Below, piece after piece: positions 12,363 to 25,245 of a stretch of DNA of 64,000 bases (positions are counted from its first letter, which is position 1; each line of letters opens with the position of its first letter). The translations under genes were made by a program, and so were the position numbers. The stretch spans positions 1,289,501 through 1,353,500 of the forward strand of contig CM065819.1 of the NCBI GenBank assembly GCA_033398695.1, given 5' to 3'. Under the pieces are notes generated by a model, which did not search any database, was not told the origin of the DNA, and was given only the letters and a program-made list of their open reading frames with translations. This DNA is from Orobanche coerulescens. Its lineage: Eukaryota; Streptophyta; Magnoliopsida; Lamiales; Orobanchaceae.

Positions 12363-12364
12363 AT

Positions 12365-13474
12365 TGTTGCTACCCAAAATATTATCCGGAGATAGATATT
12401 GCTGGAATGGATGGATAGCAAACAAATGCGAGAACACTTCCGTGAGAAAGATAAATAACACAAGATTTGTCGGGGTTGTTAGTCCCGGGCTTGAATGCTC
12501 TCGCGAGATATTATTAATACTAATATTCGAGGATACAAGTACTAATGTAAGAATACAAATACAATGAGTGTAAAGATTCTTGTTATCTTAGCTAGTGAGC
12601 GTGGAGATTGCCGGAAGAACCAGATGTGATGCTCTGTGAGTTCTTGTAACAAAGGAGATGAACAGTCGCGGCGGTGAGAGATCGACAATCTCTCATAGCG
12701 AGTATTAGCTGGATGCTTGAGCTCCTGGGCTTATGAATCTCCTGGAATCTGTCTTGTGGAGACTTCTTGCCTCTGCCGATCGTCTTCTGGATGAGAGATT
12801 CGGGGAGAGAAATCCTAAGATGGATTCCGGCGAGAAAGCTGGGAGCTTGATGGTATGTATGTTCTTCTGTATGTCCGTGAATGAATTCGGAATGTAGGTG
12901 AATGAGTTGGGAACCTTTTTCCAGTAGGAGGAGGTTCTCTATTTATAGGACTTGGATATGTCGGGCGATCGCCTTTTCTGTATTATAATAATCGGGCGAT
13001 TGTCTTTATGTCACATGGGCTGTCTGCATAAAGCTTGCGACTACTGCTGGTAGCCAGTTGTGCGGTCCAATGAGGAGCCGGCACGCGTCCGGAGTTGCTG
13101 TCACGGGCGGTCCCACTGACACCTTTCGGCGGGCCTGTCGGTTGGTGGAAAGATGCTGACAGGCTGTGGTCAATGACCCATGTGCTGCGGCGCCTTATCT
13201 GGATCTGCACGTGGGTGCTGTTCTGAGATCCAGTCTTCGATGACTTTTCCGGGAGATCGTCTCTGTTCGGGGCGTGGGCCGATTATCCTTAGCCGGACAC
13301 TAGAGTCGATCGCCAGATGCCAAATGGCGATCGCCTTGGGAGTCGATCGCTAGGTACCTGATGGCGGTCTGGTATCTTCGATTAGGCGAGCTAGACATAG
13401 TTTGACTGGTGTTGACTCGGTCGCTCGGCCTTATAGTCGATCGCCTGTCGGGATGAATAAATCTTGACACAACA
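12365..13474 (-). repeat. TE-2 5' LTR (1110 bp)
   Basis: Near-identical to 5322-6321 apart from an extra stretch of about 100 bp around 13100-13215. TATAAATA on the minus strand at 12940-12947, with GGCGATCGCC-type palindromes from about 12963 to 13450 upstream of it. Confidence 0.9.
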
Positions 13475-13531
13475 TCGGCCAACATGACAACAGTAACTCA
13501 CCGATGGGCACCATACTCGACAGTCCCAATT

Positions 13532-13690
13532 CAATACCTCGATTGCCTTAGAATGGCCAACCGATAACAATGATGCAGCGGATGATTCAACACTTCAATT
13601 GCCTTAGAATGGCCAACCGATAACAATGATACAATGAATGATTGAACACCTCGATTGCCTTAGAACGACCAATCGATAACAATGATATGA
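13532..13690. repeat. 56-bp tandem repeat, 3 units
   Basis: ATTGCCTTAGAA followed by a ggccaaccgataacaatgat core recurs at 56-bp spacing. The same triplet occurs in the other LTR at about 19376-19545. Confidence 0.85.
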
Positions 13691-14642
13691 ACAATGCCTC
13701 GACACCTTTAATCGGTTACCGACGACAAAGATAAGAAACGAATAAGCCAATGCCTTCAATCGGCCAATACAACATCAATGACAAAACACCAACATCAATA
13801 ACAATGATTATAGCGATGTCCTAGATCGACATAATTATCAACAACAACAATCGATACATCGATACCGTGAATCGGCTATCGACAATAACATTAACAACGA
13901 GTAACCCAATGCCTTGAACCGGCCATTAGTGAACAATAATAAACATTTGGCATAATTGCCGAAGAGTATTGTATCGAACGATCCGTCAATATCAATAAAT
14001 TCATGAAGAGACTAAGTCTCAGAATGATACAACACATTCATACACAAATATGATAACATTAACCTCATTGACTAGTACAAGTATAAAACTTGCCTTAACT
14101 GAAGGCGATGAATTCCTTCCATGAACAACAAACGGCATCCTCCGATAAACACAAGCACTCGAACAACCTTGAATGAAATACAATTCATTCAATAACACAA
14201 TATCAATCGAAAACAACATAACGATCGAAGGAAACTCTTTGAGACATTTAATCGAACACTAAATGTTCAAAGTTCCTCAAGAACCTAAAAATCATCAATC
14301 GGGTTGAACGAATCGAAGATATGGATATACAATCCATAGAACATGTCTAACAACATCTAATAACCTCAATCGATTCATTAAAATTGGACGGAAAATGAAA
14401 TCAAAACCAAAACTCCCAAAATGGACAATTCTAGGAAAACCAAGAGAATTACCTCGATTCGATGAAGAAGAAGGATTAGATATTGATATGATCACCTAGA
14501 GCCTTCTCAAAACATGATTGGATGGAGTATAATCAATCATAATCACAAACCCTTGTCGGATCCCACGACTACCACGAGAAGAAGGAGAGAAAGGGGTGAA
14601 ATGAGGTGAAAAACCCGCCTGTTCCCTTAAATACTCCAGTGA

Positions 14643-14852
14643 CGCACGACCAATTGTCCGTGTGTTTGGTCGTGCGCCAGGCCACTGCCCGGCCACTGAT
14701 CTCAAACACGAGTAGCATGTATGAGCACCTACTCGTGTGTCATGCTCGTGTGTTCCTGATGATTGCCAAAGTGCTGTCCAACTCTGTTGCCTCGCACGAG
14801 CAGCACGAACGAGCGCCTGCTCGTGTGTCATGCTCGTGCGTCCCTGTTGAGT
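14643..14852 (-). promoter_or_regulatory. TE-1 LTR palindrome zone upstream of TATA
   Basis: Repeated dyads of the type GCACGAGC...GCTCGTGC and GCACGACC...GGTCGTGC lie upstream (minus strand) of TTAAATA at 14628-14634. The same zone in the other LTR spans about 20479-20636, next to the TATA-like box at 20460-20466, and has fewer units there. Confidence 0.6.
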
Positions 14853-15184
14853 GCGAAAGCGACAAGGGAAAACAATATGCCATGCCACGCATGCCTACAC
14901 ATGATCGGAACGACTTACATGATAATAAGTCACGTCCAATCGGTGAAACAATAATGATACTCCCAACATACGGCTACCAATCACGATGATGATGATGAAA
15001 ATATTCTCGTCTCGATCCCGAACAGAGATGAATGATGAATAACAACTGATACATGACTCCAAGATACGCCGAACGATGAACACAATATGAATGAATACGA
15101 ATGATGAATGATTGTTACTCAGTGAAAAAATTCTGAGTGGCAATTACTGAATGATAATTAATGAATTCACAACCGGGTATTACA

Positions 15185-15200
15185 TACTCCCCCTCTTAAA
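15185..15200 (-). other. TE-1 polypurine tract
   Basis: The minus strand reads TTTAAGAGGGGGAGTA directly before the 3' LTR start TGTAATACCCGG. Confidence 0.75.
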
Positions 15201-15984
15201 AAGAGTTTCGTCCTCGAAACTAAGGGTAAACAACTCGGGATATGAACTATCCATCACAATCTGAAAATTACATCTCCAGGAATACTCCTTAATGCGAACC
15301 ACTTCACCTGCACAACTGGGCCAACCCCCATATAAGCACTTACTCACACCTCAAAAGAAAAGCAACAACGCACATATAGTCGTTGGGACCATATCAATCG
15401 CACGCCCATGTCCTCATGACTTGACGTCTCACATCACAATGAACAATTACCCAGATCATCACAAAATCTCGAGTACAACACCAAAGGGAAGAAATCCCAA
15501 CTAATGACCCAAATCTCAAGATTCTCAATTACCATAGTTATAAGATAAATCGACAACAGATGGTTCACAACCACAATGCTACAACACGGATTGAGTTAAA
15601 CCGTAATCCGAAAGACAAAGAAAGGAAAACATACAAATCAAGGCTACATCTCAAATGTACCCAACATCAATATCCTCCAGGTCATCGATCTCATCGATTC
15701 AAGGAAGACCCAAACTTGAACTCACTGTTCAATATGATCCCGGAAGGTCACAAGGACAAGAATGACCACAATGAATAATAATGAATCGAAATCCAACAAG
15801 GATCAAGAATAACTCAACGGGGCGAAATGATAACGTAATGAGTGATAGCTCAAATGAAATGAGTGGAACCATTATTCCCCCGTAAGGGAATGATTAGTTT
15901 GATAACTATAAGTCTCAACATGATTGATGTATGATGAATGAATTATATAAATGAATGAACGAAAATGAAATGAATGATTATCAT
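15201..15984. other. TE-1 interior 3' of gag, non-coding
   Basis: No coding signal beyond short chance ORFs. Protease, RT, RNase H and integrase, expected after gag in a full element, are absent: gag is followed within 0.8 kb by the polypurine tract. Confidence 0.6.
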
Positions 15985-17253
15985 ATTACCGAGCAAGAAT
16001 CAACTTGCTCAAAACCGGTGATGAATGACCTTACCTCGGGCTCTCGAAGCCTGATAGGACCCCTTGGATGAAGTACGGGATGGAGTGACAAAACCTGAGT
16101 TTTGCGAGTTCTCTCGAGATCTACTGGCACGAGAACTCCTGCAGTATTTCTGAAGTTGTCCCTGCCTCCCACACAGAAAACAAACAACGGCCTACATCGA
16201 GCATCGGGTACTGTGATGTCCTATTGTATCCCAGTTAAAGCAAACAACAGTCGAACTCGTCGTCTGAGATGAAGATGCTTTATCATCATGAGGCGACTAG
16301 AAAATGACCTCTTAGACGTCAGAGCCCGATGTCCTTCATAACAAACCGGCATCCTAGTCCTCCCACCGGAAGAAACTGAAGGGTGCTTCCGAGCAAGCTC
16401 CCTAATCAAAAGCTCTGCTGTAAGAGCCTTCTCGATGAACTCACTAAGCTAATTACAATTGTGATTGAACAACTACATCCTCAACTGCGGATTTAGTCTC
16501 TTGTTAAAATACTTGATCTTATCCTCCTCAGTACGGGTAACTGACGAAGCAAACTGAAGTAGTCCCTGAAACTTCTTAGCAATGACAATAACACCCTTGT
16601 CCTTGATGGGTTCGCGGTTTAAAACCTCTGATAACTTGGCTTCACGAAGTGGAGCCGGATAATACCTCTCTAACATGAGAGTCTTGAACTCACTCCAAAC
16701 ACAATCGCGATCGGTGGGTTTCACAGAAAGCCACCACGAATAAGCAACCTTACTCAAGTAGTAAGACGCTACTGCCACTTTACTCTCTTCCGGACACTGA
16801 ACTATGTCGAAGAGTTTATCAAAATGCTCAAGCCAATGAACAATATCAGCTGGTTCCGACGAAACCCTCAAAGGTAGGCGGCCTCTGCCGAGAGATATTG
16901 CCAATAATCTGACTCACTCCTACAATCTATCCATGAAACGACACCTGTAATCCCTATTGCGGTGGTCCATGAACCATCGAGGTCTGCATGGTCTCCATCG
17001 TCCACGTCATCTGAGTCATCTGGGCCATCATGCCCTGCATGCATATGAATGGGTCCACCCAAACACCTTCTGATTGAGTTGCATCTCGGATATGACTCCC
17101 TGACAGTGAATGATTATCTGATAGTGAATGAGTAACATAGATAACTGATGAACACATGTTATCTCTCGCATTCGCACGGGAATTCACACGAGATCCCGGG
17201 TTTTGGCCCGCACTGCGGCCTCTTCCCCTGCGTCCTCTGACAGCTCTATCCAT
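15985..17253 (-). pseudogene. gag: gag of TE-1, degenerate
   Basis: Minus-strand remnants over about 1.27 kb. The N-terminus (ATG at 17253, MDRAVRGRRGRGRS) is Arg/Gly-rich. The core at 16473-16904 fits Retrotrans_gag of Tekay/Del-like elements: WLEHFDKLFDIVQCPEESK, then YSWW, WSEFKTLMLERYYP and KFQGLLQFA. Further on are two zinc-knuckle remnants: CFNWDTIGHHSTRC (second Cys is Trp) and CFLCGRQGQLQKYC (His is Gln), in a different frame from the core. Several frameshifts and stops are present, so no functional protein is expected. Follows the PBS by about 0.7 kb. Confidence 0.75.
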
Positions 17254-17957
17254 ACTGAAGCAGGAAAGTCACATGATGATTATAGATCCCGCATGAATAT
17301 CGCATTATGATTACGTGACAGAATGATAACAGTGAGCATACACGCTTTAACACAATGAATGCATTAATAATGCAATAAAATGATCGTCGACAATATGCCA
17401 GAATATGATAAGATCGCATGAAAAATCAAGTGATGTGACATGATTATCTGATAAAATTCCTGAAATGATTATATTGAACAAGTTAACAGGATTGATAATC
17501 TCATCCACAAGATCAGCAACTAGGTAATGAGATTGACTGAGTGATTAATAAATTAACATGATCGACAAGGTCAAAATGATGATTGAGGATTGTTAACTGA
17601 TGAATGAGTTGATCCTTAACGCTTACACAGGTCACACATGCTCCTCAACAATTAGTCATGAATCAATCGTAACACTAATATCACATATAGGTTTCAACAA
17701 AGCATGTATAATTAATGACATAATGAATGTATGAACATAAAGAGAATCGAGTCCTTACACAGGTCATACGAAGCTTCGAGGTATCACGATACTAGTCTCA
17801 ACTAACGACGACTCGATGAATGAATGACTCATGCAGTCGTACAAATATCACGACTCACAAAACTCGACTGTCCAGATTGTCATAACCTGACAGTCCCACT
17901 ACTACCGCGTCGGTAGAGCAACATAACTTACATATCAGGATACCTCATAACCCAGCA
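17254..17957. other. TE-1 leader between PBS and gag
   Basis: AT-rich, non-coding, no repeats noticed; this is the minus-strand 5' untranslated leader. Confidence 0.55.
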
Positions 17958-17968
17958 CTCTGATACCA
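17958..17968 (-). other. TE-1 tRNA-iMet primer-binding site
   Basis: The minus strand reads TGGTATCAGAG five bases after the LTR end TGTTACA. This matches the 3' end of plant initiator methionine tRNA. Confidence 0.85.
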
Positions 17969-17973
17969 TCTTC

Positions 17974-20970
17974 TGTAACACCCCCAAATCCTATTGGGTT
18001 AATACAGTGTCGTGGACCCTACGCCAGGAGATACATCAGGCGAACATGACTAAAATACACCAAATTAACTAACAAGGGAGATCACAATCCCTACTATGAT
18101 ATCCGACATAATATTTCGATAAGGAATTTCAACGACAAAAGTGGGCCTACATGGCCAAAATAAAATACAATGACATACACGAGCCTTACTCGGATAATAC
18201 AACATGACACTGACTGACACAAGTGGAGTACACTCCAACTGACTGACCAACATGAACAACTCGGACTAGTATCGCTTGAATGCCTCGTCGCCATCATCAT
18301 GCCCCTGTGTCTCAACTCTCTCCTCGCAAGCACCTAAAACATGAAAACATGTTCCGCCCCTATGGGGTCAGTCATCCAGATAATGAACATCAAATACATG
18401 TATAACACGATATGCATCCAGAGGCAGAATGAAACGGTACAATGATAATAATAATACGAGATGCTCACAAACCATGGTAAGAACCGAGCATTCGTGAAAC
18501 ACTATGCCCACGACATACTATTAATACCCGTTTAAGAGGTTAGAACAAAAATGCCCAACGGTGAATCATAATTATAGAACACCACAATGAATTACACGAA
18601 CATAAACCAAACTAGAACTGAATTAGATATGAATCACAATGCCTGGAGGCTCCCATGAAATTACTAAAGTCACCACAAAGGCCTGAAAGCCACTCAGTCG
18701 AAGCTGTCAAATATCACAATCACCTGAAGCCAAAACAGTCCGAAGCTGTATCAATGAGGGCCGAAGCCACGTCACGAAGCCGTATCACAGTGAGACCATC
18801 CAATGGCCGTGACCTACTAAATTATAGGTGTTGGGAAACCAACCGCGAAGGTTCAAGCCCACAACTTACCCATAATGAGATCATAAACATGAACGTGACC
18901 TACTGAGTTTTAGGTATTGGGAAACCAACCGCGAAGGTTCAAGCCCCAAGCTTACCCATAATGAGATCACCTAGTGACCGTGACCTGCTGAATTGCAGGT
19001 GCTGGGAAACCAACTGTGAAGGTTCAAGCCCCAGACTTACCCATAATGAGATCATAAACATGACCGTGACCTACTGAGTTGTAGGTGTTGGGAAATCAAC
19101 CGCGAAGGTTCAAGCCCCAAACTTACCCATATTGAGATCATAAACATGACTGTGACCTACTGAGTTGTAGGTGTTGGAAAACCAACCGCGAAGGTTCAAG
19201 CCCCAGACTTACCCAACGAGCACTAGCCGAGACTAGTCTCCAAAACAATATTAACCACAAACGGCAACGATTCAAAGATTACCGAATTCACCAGAATGAT
19301 AGTGTGCTGCCTTGAGTCGTCCAACATGACAACAGTAACTCACGGATGGGCCCGTACTTGACAGTCCCAATTCAATACCTCGATTGCCTTAGAATGGCCA
19401 ACCGATAACAATGATGCAGTGGATGATTCAACACTATGATTTCCTTAGAATGGACAACCGATAATAATGATACAATGGAATGATTGAACACCTCGATTTT
19501 CCTTAGAACGTCCAATCGATAACAATGATACGAAGAATGCCTCGACACCTCTAATCGATTACCGACGACAAAGATAAGAAATGAATATGCTAATGCCTTC
19601 AATCGTCCAATACAACATCAATGACAGAACACCAACATCAATAAAAATGATTACAACGATGTCCTAGATCGACATAATTATCAACAACAACAATCGATAC
19701 ATCGATACCGTGAACCGGCTATCGACAATACCATTAACAACGAGCCTTGAACCGACCATTAGTGAACGATAATAAACATTTGGCATAGTTGCCAAAGCGT
19801 ATCGTATCGGACGATCCCTCAATATCAATAAATTCATGAAGAGACTAAGTCTCAGAATGATACAACACATTCATACACATATATGATAACATTAATCTCA
19901 TTGACTAGTACAAGTATAAAACTTGCCTCAATCGAAGGCGATGAATTCCTTGCACGAACAACGATTGGTGTCCTCCTATAAACACAAGCACTCGAACAAC
20001 CTTGAATGAAATACATTTCATTCAATAACACAATATCAATCGAAAACAACATAACGATCGAACGAAACTCTTTGAGACATTTAATCGAACACTAAATGTT
20101 CAAAGTTCCTCAAGAACCTAAGAATCATCAATCGGGTTGAACAAATCGAAGATATGGATATACAATCCATAGAACATGTCTAACAACATCTAATAACCTC
20201 AATCGATCCATTAAAATCGGACAGAAAATGAAACCAAAACCAAAACTCCCAAAATGGACAATTCTAGGAAAACCAAGAGAACTACCTCGATTCGACGAAG
20301 AACAAGGATTAGATGTTGATATGATCACCTAAAGCCTTCTCAAAACATGATTATATGGAGTAGAATCGATCATAACCACAAACCCTAGTCGGATCGCATG
20401 ACTACCGCGAGAAGAAGGAGAGAAAGGGGTGAAATGAGGTGAAAAAACCGTCTGTCCCCTTAAATACTCCAGTGACGCACGACCAAATGTCCGTGTGTTT
20501 GGTCGTGCGCCAGGCCACTGCCCGGCCACTGATCTCACTCACGAGCACCTGCTCGTATGTTCCTGATGATTGCCAAAGTGCACTGTCCAACTCTGTTGCC
20601 TCGCACGAGCGCCTGCTCGTGCGTCCCTATTGAGTGCCAAAGCGACAATGGAAAACAATATGCCATGCCACGCATGCCTACACACGACCGGCACGTCTTA
20701 AACGATAATAAGTCACGTCCAATCAGTGAAACAATAATGATACTCCTAACACAAGGCTACCAATCACGATGATGATGATGATGAAAATATTCTCGTCTCG
20801 ATCCCGAACAGAGATGAATGATGAATAACAACTGATACACGACTCCAAGATACGCCGAACAATGAACACGAAATGAATGAATACGAATGATGAATGATTA
20901 TTACTGAGTGAAAAATTCCTGAGTGGCAATTACTGAATCATAATTAATGAATTCACAACCGGGTATTACA
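17974..20970 (-). repeat. TE-1 5' LTR
   Basis: The 2997-bp partner of the left LTR, without TE-2. It carries the same tandem-repeat blocks and palindrome zone. At 19317-19321 it has TCGTC where the left LTR has the TCGGC target used by TE-2, so it preserves the pre-insertion arrangement. Confidence 0.9.
18808..19215. repeat. same 84-86-bp tandem repeat (TE-1 5' LTR)
   Basis: Five units with the same core as in the left LTR. The copy number is unchanged between the LTRs, so the array was already present at insertion. Confidence 0.9.
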
Positions 20971-21279
20971 CCTGACTATCAAGCAGATTCATATTGTCCT
21001 TTGTTAATTATATGATAATTAATTATAGTATATGTTTGTTGTATGTTTTGGCCATAAAATGACCAATGTGATTTGATGTTTCAATTTAATTATGGGTTTA
21101 TTTTAACGGTCTGCATGTCGTTTAATTATAATTAGTTTTTACGGCCTATGAGTCGTCTATTATTTTATCATTATTTAAGGCTTGCTTGTCGTTTGTCCTC
21201 ATGTCATTTACTTTACTAGTTTGGTATAGTTTTTCATTAATGTAATGAAGACAAAGAGGAGACGAATGATGGACTCAAG
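20971..21279. other. 309-bp AT-rich linker between TE-1 and TE-3
   Basis: No ORF or terminal repeat. It may be the continuation of the element whose LTR/leader lies at 2598-3974, split by TE-1, but no duplication joins the two sides. Confidence 0.4.
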
Positions 21280-23910
21280 TGTAACACCCCAATCAACTTG
21301 GTAATATTACAGCACTGCAGTCCCTCTCCGTGAGGATCTACCAGGCTAAATACAGAGACAAGACATCACATTACATACCGACATGACTAAATAACGAACC
21401 ATTAGACCGATTTGGTCTTTCATCACAAACATACAACTTACACTTCGTATACATCTCTATTTCAAAACCCATACCCGCACGGGGGTCAAAATACAACAAT
21501 GCTCCCATAAGACGGGAGAACATTACAGTGGAAAGAATAATACAAGTCGACCAACGAAACCCAATACTGGCCCTTATGTGATTAGTATCATTTGTCTTTC
21601 ATCATACTTCGTATCGATCCTGTGTTTAGCTCCCCAAGGACCTGCAAGTACCTGAACACAAAACAGACATCCACCCCCGATTACTCGGGGGTTAGCAAAA
21701 TTCCACTATTTGGCTAGTGCAAGTACAAAGTGCAAATATGAGCCATACACACCATACTCCAAGAACATAATAATCGTGAACAGCCAATCAGTTAAACATA
21801 ACAAAAGATTTCCCGAGATAATGCACTTGCGTAAAACAGTTTGAACCATGAAAGATAAGAATAAAACCAATATACATCTTGCAAAACATTTTAAGATTCT
21901 CGGGAGTTTTGAAAACATTTGGGATTTAAGAATCCTCAACTTATCGAAAACCATTTCGGGACACAGCCCAAAGATCATTTTCCAAAATAACAAGACCCAA
22001 ATTCCACGACCCAATCATCCACATCAACATACTCCCAAAGATTATTCGTGTTCCGTGCTAGTAAGACGCGAACCTCAGATGCTCCTACAGAACATACCCG
22101 AATGAATAACCCAATGGGAAACTACACAGTATCGTACATCACTATGAAAACAGTCACATAAACAACTCAGAGACTACAGCTCTGTAACATACCATAACAT
22201 CATTACTCATATTACCAACCTTAAGATTAGTATTTCGGAATAACTAAATCTCATACCATACCTCATGATTAACCGTGGATTCGCACTATAAGCTACGATC
22301 ACTCAGAGGACTTGAAGTCCCATCTCGGAGTTGTTAACCCAAAAATGTTCAATAGATCGCACTATAAGCAACAACCCCTCAGATAACTCGAAGTCCCATC
22401 CCGGAGTGAACATATAATTATCACACACCAGGAGGAGGTATATACTTCTCGAACAACACCAAATAGCAAGACCTTCTTACAAAGGGATCAACAAATCAAT
22501 ACAAGACAACATTAATCAATCGTCAAGCGATATAGTCGCATACAACGGAATCATAAGAAAACAAGACATTCCAATATCCAACACTACTACACATTCACAG
22601 AACGACACATTCGTTCTCAAACACATAAGTTGACTTTGAAGAAAGCCTTTATCGAGAATATACCGATCCCTTTGAGAGTTCATTAAAAACATTCAAACTA
22701 CACACATAATCAATTACCAACTATTACATATACGAAACACGAAGTGTAAGGGCAAGATACTTGCCTCGAAATCGGCACGCAAATACCCAGACAAACATGG
22801 CTTGGTCGAAGTGCCTCGAAACCTACAACTTCTGCAAGAAAAAACAAAAATATGATCACAACGAGGAGCAAGACTAATAGCAACGGAAATATCCTCAAAC
22901 CAACAAAGGGAAACTCATATGAACATTTAATCGAACATTAAATGTTCACGGTTCCTCAAGAACCCTAAAATCGTCAACCGAGTTGAAAAAGTCGTAAATA
23001 TAGATATACAATCCATAGAACATGATCAACAACAACTTTTAATACTAATCTATTCATCAAATTTTGATTAGAAACGAGATCAAGAACAAAATCTACAAAA
23101 ATGGTCAACTCAAGAAAAATCAAGGGATTACCTCAATCCGACTAAGAACAATAGATTAGATGATGTTATAATCACCTAGGATGTTCCAAAACACTTTTGA
23201 ATGGAACAAAATCGACCAAGATCACCAACCCTAGTCTCCCTCGACTCACCCTCGCGGAGAGAGGAGGAAATGAGAAAGAAATGAGGAAACACGACTGCTG
23301 TCCAGTTTATATACCGGACATATTAGCGTGCGCTAACGAGACCTCCAGACCCAGTCCAGTAGCTTCTAGACAGTCCCCGAACTACCAGTTAGCAAGCACT
23401 ACCCTACCCGTAGCGTAGGGATGGCAACGGGTCGGGTCCGGTGCGGGTTTCATACTCCCCAAACCCACACCCGAAATCACCACCCGAACCCAAACCCAAA
23501 CCCAAAGGATGTTTGGGTGGCAAAACAAAACACACACCCACACCCATTGGGTTCGGGTTTTTTCACCCAAACCCAAACCCGCAGCTTGATCAGACAGAAT
23601 CAAAATTCAAGTTTGGTGCTCATACAAATTCAAATTTGATAAAATACAAAATATAGCATAATTTAACATAGTTTGCAAATATCAATAGAATAATAAAATA
23701 GTTTACAAATGACAATACAATAATAACATAGTTTAACATAGTCTTCAACATAGACTCTCAAGAAATTAAATTAAAATAACATACAATTAACATAGGCAGA
23801 GTGAGTCGTGAGATATGTAGGAAATGAATGGGTGAAAAGTGAAAATACTAATTTACACTTATATATACATAGGGTAATTAGGTAATTTGATATATAACTG
23901 GGCGGGTGTC

Positions 23911-25232
23911 TGTTGCGATATTTCTTACACGCAAGTGCACGTCATCGTTTACAAGTAATAAAGTGATAAGTAGAGTATCGTTCCCACGAGGACTGAATCT
24001 CTAACTACCGATTTTTGTGTATTCCAATTTTATTTGAACAATCGAATTTGGGTTTTTGCAATTAATAACTAAAAGAATTACTAAGCGACTAAACAGTAGA
24101 AAACGATAGCTCGAATAAAAGAAATCAAATGATGAATAAGTCTAGGATTCTGAATCCACCTCGGTTTATCCGAATTTACTCTCGATTATCCTTAATAAAT
24201 AATTTTCCCAATTTATTGAAGGCGGAGATTGCTAATATATTCTACCGCCTCTCCCGAGGTCAATAGATTTATCTAAAGGCGAATAACGCACTCTATCCCT
24301 AGGTGAATTAATTCGTCAATAGGCGAAAAGCATAAAATCTCCCAAAGGCCACGTAGTTCCTATGAGTATATTCCTATCTCACAGAATAAAACGGTCCTCA
24401 CCAATAGTTCCTCACCAATTCTCCTCTCCCGATTCAAATTGAATGATTAAATCAATACAACTATTGGCCAGATAATTGCAAGCATTAAAAACAATTGGGA
24501 AAACTCAACAAAAAGGTAATTAATTGGATAATCTCAAGCAATTCGTCAAAACTTAGGTTTCATCAAAACCCTAGATTAGGGCTTTAGCCTGACATACTAA
24601 TAATTGAAAATACAGAATAAATAAATGAAAGCATAAAAATCAAACGCAGATGAAGCTCGGATTCCTCCGTTCTTCAGCTTCCGCCCTCTGCCTTTGAAGT
24701 CTTCTGCTTCCCTCTTCTTCTGCCGTCTCCAAGCTTTAGCTCCAAAAGATAAAAGATCCAAAGATAATTAATTAGGGTCTTAAACCCTATTTATAGCTCA
24801 GCACATCCTCCAAATCCCGTCCGTATCAGTAGGTCGAAAACTGGCTTCGAAACGGCCCATAATCCGCGCGGACATACAAAAACCGCCAAGTGTGCCGCGG
24901 CGCACTAAATTGCGTGCCGCGGCACGAGCCTTCACTGGATGCACAGGCGTCCTTAATTTCTTCTCGTGCGCGGCTCACACTGTGGCCGCGGCACGCAGTC
25001 TGATTTACTCTGCCCTTGGCTGGGTGTCTTCCTGTGCCGCGGCCCTGCTTCCTTGTGCCGCGGCTCATAGTCCAGATTTTCCGTTTTCGCCCGTTTTGCC
25101 TCGTTTTAGCTTCCGGACTTCAATTTCCTGACAAATATACAAAATTAAGGCATTAAAGGCCCATTTTATCAAATTCACTCTCCAAAATAATACAAAATAA
25201 TGACAAATAAGCGTATAAAAATACGCCTAACA
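23911..25232 (-). repeat. TE-5 3' LTR (1322 bp)
   Basis: TGTTGCGATATTTC to CGCCTAACA. TATA box TATAAATA (minus strand, 24789-24796). GC-rich palindromes at about 24891-25068 lie upstream of it. Confidence 0.95.
24891..25068 (-). promoter_or_regulatory. TE-5 3' LTR palindrome array
   Basis: Multiple copies of a GTGCCGCGGCAC-type dyad, including CGTGCCGCGGCACG (24913-24926), about 100-280 bp upstream of the TATA box on the minus strand. The 5' LTR has the 16-bp version CTGTGCCGCGGCACAG at the matching place (32734-32749) and again at 32808-32823. Confidence 0.7.
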
Positions 25233-25245
25233 AATACCCCCAAAC
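25233..25245 (-). other. TE-5 polypurine tract
   Basis: The minus strand reads AAGTTTGGGGGTATT just before the LTR, preceded by CTTGAGGACAAGC. This GAGGACAA...AAGTTTGGGGG arrangement is typical of Athila/Tat 3' ends. Confidence 0.85.

Larger units (their letters stand above)
5317..13479 (-). mobile_element. TE-2: complete non-autonomous LTR retrotransposon (limits include TSD)
   Basis: The element proper is 5322-13474, flanked by the direct duplication TCGGC at 5317-5321 and 13475-13479. LTRs run TGTTGCTACCC to GACAC(A)RCA. Oriented on the minus strand it has 5' LTR, PBS, gag, a spacer with tandem repeats, a plus-strand spliced gene in the place normally used by pol or 3' UTR, a polypurine tract and the 3' LTR. 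No RT or integrase motif was found. Antisense extra ORFs between pol and the 3' LTR are known in the Tat lineage (for example maize Grande), so this is probably a Tat-related element without pol (inference). Confidence 0.9.
3975..15184 (-). repeat. TE-1 3' LTR, interrupted by TE-2
   Basis: Pairs with 17974-20970 along its whole length once TE-2 and one copy of its TCGGC duplication are removed. LTR content in order on the plus strand: TGTAACACCCCC end, 84-86-bp tandem repeats, TE-2 site, 56-bp tandem repeats, a TATA-like TTAAATA (14628-14634), a CACGAGCA/TGCTCGTG palindrome zone and the TATTACA end. Confidence 0.9.
3975..20970 (-). mobile_element. TE-1: gag-only LTR retrotransposon, about 3-kb LTRs
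   Basis: Minus-oriented Ty3/gypsy-type element. The two LTRs (3975-15184 with TE-2 inside; 17974-20970) run colinear from TGTAACACCCCC to CCGGGTATTACA. Next to the right LTR is a tRNA-iMet PBS, and next to the left LTR a polypurine tract. The 2.8-kb interior has a broken gag with two degenerate zinc knuckles and no pol. Termini, PBS and gag type suggest a Tekay/Del-like chromovirus relative (inference). Flanks (ATGTC left, CCTGA right) give no target duplication, so one end may have rearranged after insertion. Confidence 0.85.

Noticed and set aside
23470..23600. Telomere-like AACCC runs
   Set aside because: The repeat is AACCCA, not the plant telomere CCCTAAA, and it lies subterminally in a hAT element with proven TIRs and an 8-bp duplication.
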